Of a stretch of DNA of 15,280 nt, positions 7,597-13,895 are shown in pieces. Origin of the DNA: JBKJML01 sp046596415. Its GTDB lineage: Bacteria; Actinomycetota; Thermoleophilia; Gaiellales; Gaiellaceae. The first letter of the stretch is position 1, and each line of letters begins with the position of its first letter. Under the pieces are notes generated by a model. It was not told where the DNA came from. It saw nothing but the letters and a program-made list of their open reading frames with translations, and did no database searches. The stretch covers positions 1 through 15,280 of the forward strand of contig JBKJML010000195.1 of NCBI GenBank assembly GCA_046596415.1, read 5' to 3'. The translations under genes were made by a program, and so were the position numbers.

Positions 7597-9020
7597 AGAT
7601 CTACGTCCTCGCCGTCCTCGTCTACTTCCTGGTGTTCGCCGCCTGGCACGCCGTGCTGCTCGTTCTCGCGGCCCTCGAGACCAGCCGCTACAAGCGGCGA
7701 CTCGTCGGGTCGAGCCTGCGCCGCACGATCCGGTCGCCGCTGGCCCCGCCCGTGTCGATCCTCGTTCCCGCCTACAACGAAGAGCTCGGGATCGTCGACA
7801 GCATCCGCTCGCTGCTCGCGCTCGAGTATCCGACGCACGAGCTCGTGGTCGTCAACGACGGCTCGACCGACCAGACGCTCGAGCGCCTGATCGACGCGTT
7901 CGACCTCGTGCTCGTCGAGCGGCCGATTCCCCCGTACGTCGCGCACGCGCCGGTGCGGGGGATCTACGAGCCTCGTGGGCGCCTGAACCTGCTCGTCGTC
8001 GACAAGGAGAACGCCGGCAAGGCGGACTCGCTGAACGCCGGCATCAACTTCTCGCGCTACCCGCTCGTGTGTGCGATCGACGCCGACTCGATCCTCGAGC
8101 AGGACGCGCTCGTGAAGGCCGCGTTGCCGTTCGTGGACGATCCGAACCGCGTGGTCGCGACCGGTGGCGTGATCCGCATCGCGAACGGCTGTCGCATCGA
8201 GCGGGGCCGCATCGTCGAGGCGGGGCTGCCCGGCAGCTTCCTGCCGATGATGCAGGTCGTCGAGTACCTGCGCGCGTTCTTCGCGGCGCGGGTCGGGTGG
8301 AGCGCGCTCAACGGACTCCTGATCGTCTCTGGCGCGTTCGGTCTCTTCCGCAAGGACATCGTGATCGAGTCGGGCGGCTACCGCACCGATACCGTCGGTG
8401 AGGACATGGAGCTCATCGTCCGCCTCCACCGAACCATGCGCGAGCGTCGGTCGCCGTACCGGATCGTCTACGTCGCCGACCCCGTCTGCTGGACGGAGGC
8501 GCCGGAGAGCGCGCGCGTGCTGCGCCGGCAGCGGCGTCGCTGGCAGCGCGGGACGCTGGAAACGCTGTTGATCCACCGGCGGATGATGTTGAACCCGCGC
8601 TACGGCACCGCGGGGCTGCTCGCCCTGCCTGCCGTCCTCCTCTTCGAGGTGCTCGGACCGCTGATCGAGCTCTCTGGGTACGTGGTCGTGGCCGTGGGCG
8701 CGTCGGTCGGGGCGGTCGACCCGCAGACGCTCCTCCTCTTCCTGGCCGTGTCCGTCCTCTTCGGGCTCTTCCTCTCGCTCGGGGCGATCGCGTTGGAGGA
8801 TCTCGGCTTCGGCCGGCATCCCGGCTGGGACGATCTCGGGCGTGTCGTGCTCTTTTCGCTGCTCGAGAACCTCGGCTACCGCCAGCTGAACCACCTCTGG
8901 CGGCTCGAGGGCTTCTGGCAGCTGGTGCGCGGCGGCGAGTGGGGCGCGATGGAACGCAAGGGACTGGCCCGCACCGAGGAGCCGGCCGAGACGATCGGCT
9001 CGCAGGTGGGGCTGCGGTGA
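7593..9020 (+). CDS. GT2-family membrane glycosyltransferase (processive polysaccharide synthase type)
   Basis: A 475-residue integral membrane glycosyltransferase. An N-terminal membrane helix (about 3-28) precedes a GT-A domain (about 52-325) with VSILVPAYNE, Asp89 in VVNDGSTD, the DAD metal/nucleotide motif (Asp163-Asp165), the GED catalytic-base motif (269-271) and QRRRW (313-317), followed by two or three further membrane segments (about 338-405). The D, DxD, (T/G)ED and QxxRW set is that of processive synthases such as cellulose, hyaluronan and poly-N-acetylglucosamine synthases; the sugar cannot be deduced. It should use UDP-sugars at the inner face and extrude polymer. The start is ATG 7593, overlapping the HEAT gene; the open frame running upstream to 7026 is out-of-frame HEAT sequence. 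No PilZ domain is fused, so control may come from the HEAT protein or the receivers. Confidence 0.93.
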   Translation: MKIYVLAVLVYFLVFAAWHAVLLVLAALETSRYKRRLVGSSLRRTIRSPLAPPVSILVPAYNEELGIVDSIRSLLALEYPTHELVVVNDGSTDQTLERLIDAFDLVLVERPIPPYVAHAPVRGIYEPRGRLNLLVVDKENAGKADSLNAGINFSRYPLVCAIDADSILEQDALVKAALPFVDDPNRVVATGGVIRIANGCRIERGRIVEAGLPGSFLPMMQVVEYLRAFFAARVGWSALNGLLIVSGAFGLFRKDIVIESGGYRTDTVGEDMELIVRLHRTMRERRSPYRIVYVADPVCWTEAPESARVLRRQRRRWQRGTLETLLIHRRMMLNPRYGTAGLLALPAVLLFEVLGPLIELSGYVVVAVGASVGAVDPQTLLLFLAVSVLFGLFLSLGAIALEDLGFGRHPGWDDLGRVVLFSLLENLGYRQLNHLWRLEGFWQLVRGGEWGAMERKGLARTEEPAETIGSQVGLR

Positions 9021-9688
9021 ACGCACAGACAATTCTCGTCATCGACGACAGCGCCACGGAGCGGGCCGCGGTAGAGAAGCGCCTGACGAGCGCCGGCTAC
9101 ACGGTCGTCACGGCCGTGGACGGCCGCGAGGGGCTGCGCAGGCTCTACGAGACGCACCCCGACCTCGTGCTGCTCGACATCGTCATGCCGGAGCTCGACG
9201 GGTGGCACACGCTGGAGCTGATCCGCCAGGTCTCCGAGGTGCCCGTGATCATGGTCACCGGACTCAACACCGAGGTCGAGCGCATTCGCGGCCTGAGGGC
9301 CGGCGCCGACGACTACGTCGGCAAGCCGTTCTCGGCCGGCGAGCTGGTCGCGCGCGTCGAGGCGGTGCTGCGACGGGCCGGCGGCCAGGGAGACGTGCGG
9401 GAGGTCTACGACGACGGTCTCGTCGCGATCGACTACGCGGCGAGCGAGGTTCGCGTTCGCGGCGAGACGGTCGCGCTGACGCCGCTCGAGTACCGGCTGC
9501 TTGCGGCATTCGTCCAGCATCCGGGTCAGGTGCTGTCTCGCAGGCAGTTGATGGAGCTCGTGTGGGGCGACGCCTACGGCGCCGGCGACCAGGTGAAGAT
9601 CTACGTCGGCTTCCTGCGCCGCAAGCTCGGCGCGCCGGAGCTGATCGAGACGGCCCGCGGGTTCGGCTACCGCTACCGCAAGCCCTGA
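9017..9688 (+). CDS. OmpR/PhoB-family response regulator (DNA-binding)
   Basis: A 223-residue regulator. The receiver (about 1-120) has Asp10/Asp11, acceptor Asp54 in LVLLDIVMPELDG, Thr81 and Lys103 (GKPF). The winged-helix output domain (about 128-223) has LTPLEYRLL, VLSRRQLMELVWGD, VKIYVGFLRRKL and TARGFGYRYRKP, typical of OmpR/PhoB proteins. It should bind direct repeats in promoters when phosphorylated. No partner histidine kinase gene is adjacent; CheA is the only kinase seen. The start is GTG 9017 in a GTGA overlap with the glycosyltransferase stop, preceded by AGGTGGGG. It is the last gene of the long operon and lies just upstream of the fibre operon, a natural target (inference). Confidence 0.93.
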   Translation: MNAQTILVIDDSATERAAVEKRLTSAGYTVVTAVDGREGLRRLYETHPDLVLLDIVMPELDGWHTLELIRQVSEVPVIMVTGLNTEVERIRGLRAGADDYVGKPFSAGELVARVEAVLRRAGGQGDVREVYDDGLVAIDYAASEVRVRGETVALTPLEYRLLAAFVQHPGQVLSRRQLMELVWGDAYGAGDQVKIYVGFLRRKLGAPELIETARGFGYRYRKP

Positions 9689-9710
9689 GCACCCAGCGTT
9701 AGAGCTTCTT

Positions 9711-9727
9711 AGCCCCTAGCGGCTTTT
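9711..9727 (+). terminator. Possible weak intrinsic terminator after the chemosensory operon
   Basis: AGCC (9711-9714) can pair with GGCT (9721-9724) across a 6-nt loop, followed by a short T run (9724-9727). The 4-bp stem is short for a terminator, so this is tentative. The rest of the 129-nt gap 9689-9817 is C/T-rich with no confident promoter box or riboswitch that I can recognise. Confidence 0.25.
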
Positions 9728-9817
9728 ACCGAACTTTTCCCTGGCCCCACCCTGAGGCTTTCCCGGCCTCGCCCACGCTTGTCCTGTCCGAACGAACCCG
9801 ATCCGAAGGGGCAGGCA

Positions 9818-10357
9818 ATGCGCACACTGAACACGAAGATTCTTCTCTCGCTCGCGTCGGTCGCCGCAGTCGGCGTCGTCGCCGTCGGCGGGACGTACGC
9901 GAACTTCACCGCGACGCCGACGACGATCTCGAGCAACGCGTTCACGACCGGGACGATGGCCATGAGCCGCTCCGGCTCCGGCGCGGTTCTCTCGGCGTCG
10001 GCGCTGAAGATCGGCCAGGAGGCGACCGGCTCGGTCACGATCTCGAACACCGGCTCGCTCGCGGGCGTCTACACGCTTTCGGGCTCCGCGTCCGGTAGCG
10101 CGACGCTCGGGTCGGCGCTCAAGCTCGTCGTCTACAAGAACACCGACAACTCGGCGGCCGACAAGCTCTACGACGGCTCGCTGTCCGGCTTCACCTCGGC
10201 GTCGCTCGGCACCTTCGCCGCGAGTGGCTCCGCAGGCGACTCGCACGCGTTCTACGTCCACGTCTCCCTGCCGACCACGGGCACGGACGCCGGTGACAAC
10301 GCCCTCCAGGGCGCCACCGCCAGCGCCAGCTTCACCTGGTCTGCGGTTCAGGCGTAG
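9818..10357 (+). CDS. TasA/camelysin-like secreted protein with SipW-dependent signal peptide
   Basis: A 179-residue exported protein. The N-terminus has a basic n-region, the core ILLSLASVAAVGVVAVGG and then TYANFTATPTT, with SNAFTTGTMAMS following. This matches the SipW-dependent class of signal peptides, with cleavage probably after Ala28. The mature part is rich in Ser, Gly, Ala and Thr and beta-prone, with NTGSLAGVYTLSG and an end of the type DNALQGATASASFTWSAVQA, as in TasA/CalY proteins that form extracellular fibres or surface layers. There is no cysteine and no sortase motif. The start is ATG 9818, 6 nt after AAGGGG (9806-9811); the open frame to 9779 would put charged residues before the signal. 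The signal peptidase gene follows 21 nt later. Whether it forms amyloid-like fibres is inference. Confidence 0.88.
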   Translation: MRTLNTKILLSLASVAAVGVVAVGGTYANFTATPTTISSNAFTTGTMAMSRSGSGAVLSASALKIGQEATGSVTISNTGSLAGVYTLSGSASGSATLGSALKLVVYKNTDNSAADKLYDGSLSGFTSASLGTFAASGSAGDSHAFYVHVSLPTTGTDAGDNALQGATASASFTWSAVQA

Positions 10358-10378
10358 GCGAGAGAGCGAAGCAGACGC

Positions 10379-10921
10379 ATGCTCACCTGGCGCACTCTCG
10401 TCACCGCTCTGCGGGGAACGGCCGGCCTCTTCTCGGGGCTGGCCGTCCTCGCGGTGGTCGCCTACGCGGCGCTGCTCCTGCTCGGCTACCGGCCGGTCGC
10501 CGTCTACTCGGGCTCAATGGCGCCTGTCGCCGGCACCGGCTCCCTCGCGATCGAACGGCCCGTCGCGGGTGCCGGCGTTCGCGTCGGTGACGTCATCACT
10601 TTCGGCAACCCGTACCGCCCCGGCAGTCTCGTCACGCACCGGGTGGTGCAGATCCTCCACGCACGTGACGGACGCGTCGGCTACCGCACCAAGGGCGACG
10701 CGAACCACCACCGCGATCCCTGGACGATCGAGCTGCCCCGGCAGGTGGGCGAGCTCCAGTTCGTCGTCCCGTACGCCGGCTACGCGCTCGTCTACGCACG
10801 CACCCGCGAGGTGCGCACGGCGCTCCTCGGGCTCGTCGCCCTGATGATCCTCAGCGGCCTGCTAAAGCTGATCTGGCTGCCGCCGGCCTCCCCCGTGCGG
10901 CTGGAGCGAGCGCAGCAGTGA
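10379..10921 (+). CDS. sipW: SipW/ER-type signal peptidase I
   Basis: A 180-residue membrane serine protease. An N-terminal membrane helix (about 15-36) precedes the catalytic Ser46 in SGSMAP. VTHRVV supplies His87 in place of the Lys of ordinary bacterial type I peptidases, and KGDAN supplies Asp107; a second membrane helix lies near the C-terminus (about 146-167). The Ser-His-Asp arrangement and two membrane spans mark the SipW, or eukaryotic/archaeal (S26B), subgroup, which processes TasA-like proteins outside the cell membrane. The substrate gene is immediately upstream and another likely substrate gene overlaps its 3' end (GTGA at 10918). The start ATG 10379 lies shortly after a purine-rich GAGAGAGCGAAG. 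Confidence 0.94.
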   Translation: MLTWRTLVTALRGTAGLFSGLAVLAVVAYAALLLLGYRPVAVYSGSMAPVAGTGSLAIERPVAGAGVRVGDVITFGNPYRPGSLVTHRVVQILHARDGRVGYRTKGDANHHRDPWTIELPRQVGELQFVVPYAGYALVYARTREVRTALLGLVALMILSGLLKLIWLPPASPVRLERAQQ

Positions 10922-12276
10922 AGTTCGGCCGTCTCCGCACTGCGCTGGCCATCGGCTGCCTGAGCGTCCTGCTCGGCGGCGTGCTCGGCCTGCGCGGCTC
11001 GACGGCGGCATTCACCGCGGCAACGACGGTGAGCGCGAACACGTTCACGGTCGACCGTCTCGCGAACTACTTCTCGGTGACGCCGGGCACCGATGCTGTC
11101 GCGACGGGTGGCGTCGACACGCTTGCCGTCGACCTCGGCTTCGTCGCCGCCGCCCTCACGTTCTCGCAGGTCTTCACCGTCACGAACGTGAGCGGGGCGC
11201 CGCAGTCGGCGACGCTCTCCGTCACGGGAGTCCCACAGGTCGGCGCCGCGACGTTCACGTCGTCGGGCTCTGCGGGTGCCACGCTCGCGCCGGGCGCGTC
11301 GACGGCGGTTGCGATCCGCACTTCTTCGATCACCGCCGGCCGCGGTGCCGGCGTGATCGAGCTGCGCCTGACGGGCTCGAGCTGGCTCTACCGCAGGTAC
11401 GCGTTAAAGATCGACCAGGCGCCCGAGGCGCCCGCGTCGCTCGCCGTCGCGGCGAAGCCTTCGGGACGCATCCAGCTCACGTGGCCCGCGTCGACGACGA
11501 CGAACCTCAGCGGCTACGACGTGTACCGCGCCGCAGGTGTCGCGTCACTCGCGAAGCTCGCGACCGCCGTCGGCACCACGTACGACGATCTCGCGACCGT
11601 CGACGGGACGGGCTACCGCTACGTCGTCCGCGCGGTGTCGAACGGCACCCCCTCCTTCGACAGCGTGGCGAGCCTCCAGGCGACGGCGACCGCCGACGCC
11701 ACCGCTCCTGCGCAGCCGGCCGCCGCTTCGTCGGCCTACGTCAACACCAGCTCCGTGGCAGCGTTCGCTGTCACGGTCACCTGCGGAGCGGGATCGCTCG
11801 CGACGGACACGCTCGTCGTGACGCTCGGCAGCGGGCCGGCTACCGTCGTCGCGACTGCGGCCGCGACGGCGGGTGCCGGCACCGTCACGATCTACCTCGA
11901 CGCGCGCACGCTCGCCGAGGGAGCTCTGACCGTCAGTGCCACCTCGACGGACGCAGCCGGAAACGTCTCGAGCGCTGCCACGAAAAGCATCGTCAAGGAC
12001 ACGGTCGCACCGGGCCTTCCGACGGCGACGTACGTCGACAACAAGACCGTCGCGGATCAGATCACCGGCTTGGCCGAGGCGGGATCGACCGTCACCGCGA
12101 CCCGTACGGCGCCGAGCGCGGCTGGCCCTTTCACGGCAGTCGCGGGGGCCGGCGGCGCGTACACCGTGACGGTCGCGATTGCCAAGAGCGTCACCGTCAC
12201 CTACACGGTCACCGCGACCGACGCAGCCGGCAACCCGAGCGCGGCAAGCAGCGTCACGTTCGCGACCACGCGATGA
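10918..12276 (+). CDS. Secreted Fn3/bacterial Ig-like domain protein
   Basis: A 452-residue exported protein. The N-terminal signal (about 1-31, ending GSTAAFTA) is followed by TTVSANTFTV, a layout like the SipW-dependent signal of the upstream matrix protein. Then come a beta-sandwich of choice-of-anchor type (about 50-165, FTVTNVSGAPQSATLSV), a fibronectin type III domain (about 168-260, with ASLAV, IQLTWPAS, LSGYDVYRAAG, YRYVVRAVSNG), and two Ig-like modules (about 263-362 and 366-452, each with TSTDAAGN or TATDAAGN near its end). No transmembrane tail or sortase motif is seen, so it is probably released or held by other matrix parts. A structural or adhesive role is inferred. The start GTG 10918 overlaps the peptidase stop; the stop overlaps the next gene (ATGA at 12273). 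Confidence 0.87.
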   Translation: MKFGRLRTALAIGCLSVLLGGVLGLRGSTAAFTAATTVSANTFTVDRLANYFSVTPGTDAVATGGVDTLAVDLGFVAAALTFSQVFTVTNVSGAPQSATLSVTGVPQVGAATFTSSGSAGATLAPGASTAVAIRTSSITAGRGAGVIELRLTGSSWLYRRYALKIDQAPEAPASLAVAAKPSGRIQLTWPASTTTNLSGYDVYRAAGVASLAKLATAVGTTYDDLATVDGTGYRYVVRAVSNGTPSFDSVASLQATATADATAPAQPAAASSAYVNTSSVAAFAVTVTCGAGSLATDTLVVTLGSGPATVVATAAATAGAGTVTIYLDARTLAEGALTVSATSTDAAGNVSSAATKSIVKDTVAPGLPTATYVDNKTVADQITGLAEAGSTVTATRTAPSAAGPFTAVAGAGGAYTVTVAIAKSVTVTYTVTATDAAGNPSAASSVTFATTR

Positions 12277-12626
12277 CCGGCGCGCGCATCCTCGTCGTCG
12301 ACGACGACCGCCTCACCCGTGCGGTCGTCGTCAGGTCGCTCGAGGACGGCGGCTTCGTTTGTGTGGGGGCCGAGGATGCGCTTGACGCGGCGAAGCGCCT
12401 CGAGCAGGCGCGATTTGACCTCGTCCTCACCGACGTCGACATGCCGGGCGTCTCGGGGCTCTCGCTCGCACGCGCGGTCCGTTGCTGGCGCCCCTCCCTG
12501 CCCGTGCTCGTGATGTCGGGTGGCGCCTACGAAGGCGAGGCGTTGCGGTGGGGCGCACGCGCGTTCCTGCAGAAGCCGTTCTCGCCCGCCACGGTCGTCG
12601 AGAGCGTCACGGCCGCACTGCGCTGA
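12273..12626 (+). CDS. Stand-alone receiver-domain response regulator
   Basis: A 117-residue receiver with the acidic cluster Asp10-12 (VVDDDR), acceptor Asp54 in LVLTDVDMPGVSG, Ser82 in place of the usual Thr, and Lys101 in LQKPF. It has no output domain. It overlaps the secreted Fn3/Ig-like gene by ATGA, an odd partner for a cytoplasmic signalling protein, and so is probably made together with the matrix proteins. It could act as a feedback element, phosphate sink or partner in the upstream CheA relay, but no direct link can be seen. The start at 12273 is fixed by the overlap and by the conserved first strand ARILVVDDD. Confidence 0.9.
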   Translation: MTGARILVVDDDRLTRAVVVRSLEDGGFVCVGAEDALDAAKRLEQARFDLVLTDVDMPGVSGLSLARAVRCWRPSLPVLVMSGGAYEGEALRWGARAFLQKPFSPATVVESVTAALR

Positions 12627-12694
12627 CCGCGCAGCGCGGCGATCGAGTAGCTCACGTGCGTGCGGGTTGGGGGCAAAAGAGCGCGGTCGTGAGC
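12627..12694. terminator. Inverted repeats between convergent genes, possible bidirectional terminator
   Basis: Between the convergent receiver and ZIP genes lie two inverted repeats: CCGCG-CAG-CGCGG (12627-12639), directly after the receiver stop, and GCTCACG (12650-12656) with CGTGAGC (12688-12694), a 7-bp stem enclosing 31 nt. There is no T run of note (only CAAAAG at 12674-12679), so factor-dependent termination is as likely. Confidence 0.35.
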
Positions 12695-12695
12695 C

Positions 12696-13895
12696 TCAGC
12701 CGGCGAGCACGCCGGTGCTGTACATGACGGCGATGCCGGCGATGAAGCCACCGAGCACCCACGGGGATGTCAGCCCGCCCGGGGCGCGCCGGGCGACGTA
12801 GCGGCCCACTTCGGTGACGACTTCGAAGGCGGCGCCGGCGGCGGCCGCGAAGAAGAGGACGCCGAGCAGATCGTTTGTGAGGTAGCCGCCGATCCAGGTG
12901 CCGAGGATCGTCGGGGCGCCGGCGATCGCGACGAGCGCCAGCAGTCGCAGGCGGCTCGCGGCGGCCTGGCCGTCTGCGATCGGGGCGGCGATCCCGAGCC
13001 CTTCGCTGACGTTGTGGACCATGAAGCCGACAATGAGGAAGGTGCCGAGGGCGAGCTCGCCGAGCGCGAAGGAGGTGCCGATCGCGAGCCCTTCGCCGAG
13101 GTTGTGCAGGCCGATGCCGACGGCGACGAGCGTCGCGAGCGCGACGCCGTTCAGCTGCCGCCCGCCCTCGCCGCTCGAGAAGCGGTGCGAGATCGCCGTC
13201 AGCGTCAGCCAGCTCATGGCGACCCCGAGCAGGACGATGCCGGCGCCGCCGAGCGCACCGGGGAGGCTGGCCTGGAGTGCGAGCGCCTCGGAGAGCGCTT
13301 CGACACCGAGGAAGGCGAGCAGGCCCGCGGTCAGCGCCATGAAGGCCGCCAGCCAGTGCGGTGCCGCGCGGCGGAGCGCCGGCAGCCAAAGGAGGCCGAG
13401 CGCGACCGGGACGAGGCCGACGAGCGTGCCGATCAGCGCGTAGCCGAGCACGCCGCGGGATGAAGCCTGGGGGGTCTCGAAGGCGGCGGGGATCGACTCG
13501 ATCGTCTCGATGCCAGTGCTGCTCGTGATCCCGACGGCGATCGGCTCGTCGACGATCCACTCGAACGGGACGATGATCGTGCTCGAGCGAAGCCGGCCGA
13601 GCTCGCGCGGCCCGTCGAGTGTGAAGGGGACGATCGCGTCGTCGACCGTGACCGAGGCGATCGTCAGCTCGTCGGCCTGCGGGTTCGTCACCTTGATCCG
13701 GATCTCGCCGGGGTGGAACTCGACCCGGCGCACGTCGAACGCGTCCGCGGCGGGTGGGTTGCGCCCGAGCAGGTCGGTGACCGACGTGCCGTAGGCGCTG
13801 AAGGCGACGACGATCGCGAGCAGCAGCACGAGCGGCGCGAGCGCCCAGAGCCGCGACCAGCCCGAACCCGATGAGGCCTCGGTGCCTGCGCTCAT
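12696..13895 (-). CDS. ZIP-family metal transporter with N-terminal extracytoplasmic domain
   Basis: A 399-residue integral membrane protein. A first membrane helix (about 14-35) is followed by about 105 residues of beta-prone, non-membrane sequence (about 45-148) and then a ZIP core of about seven or eight helices (about 148-399). The core carries two metal-site helices, GLHNLGEGLAIG (His264, Asn265, Glu268) and VHNVSEGLGIAAP (His294, Asn295, Glu298), matching the HNxxEG motifs of ZIP transporters that take Zn, Fe or Mn into the cytoplasm. Usual bacterial ZIPs are about 250-300 residues, so the N-terminal domain is an addition and may receive metal from a partner. The start is ATG at 13893-13895, overlapping the multicopper oxidase stop (ATGA); the open frame continues to 14015 but only inside the oxidase gene. 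The metal is not determined. Confidence 0.88.
   Translation of the reverse strand: MSAGTEASSGSGWSRLWALAPLVLLLAIVVAFSAYGTSVTDLLGRNPPAADAFDVRRVEFHPGEIRIKVTNPQADELTIASVTVDDAIVPFTLDGPRELGRLRSSTIIVPFEWIVDEPIAVGITSSTGIETIESIPAAFETPQASSRGVLGYALIGTLVGLVPVALGLLWLPALRRAAPHWLAAFMALTAGLLAFLGVEALSEALALQASLPGALGGAGIVLLGVAMSWLTLTAISHRFSSGEGGRQLNGVALATLVAVGIGLHNLGEGLAIGTSFALGELALGTFLIVGFMVHNVSEGLGIAAPIADGQAAASRLRLLALVAIAGAPTILGTWIGGYLTNDLLGVLFFAAAAGAAFEVVTEVGRYVARRAPGGLTSPWVLGGFIAGIAVMYSTGVLAG

Noticed and set aside
7176..9032. 618-codon minus-strand open frame opposite the HEAT and glycosyltransferase genes
   Set aside because: Antisense to a GT2 enzyme with all motifs intact; the translation is His/Arg/Asp-rich without recognisable motifs.
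9689..9817. A riboswitch or clear promoter in the gap before the TasA-like gene
   Set aside because: The C/T-rich gap shows no cyclic di-GMP or other riboswitch core that I can recognise and no convincing -35/-10 pair; only the Shine-Dalgarno at 9806-9811 is clear.
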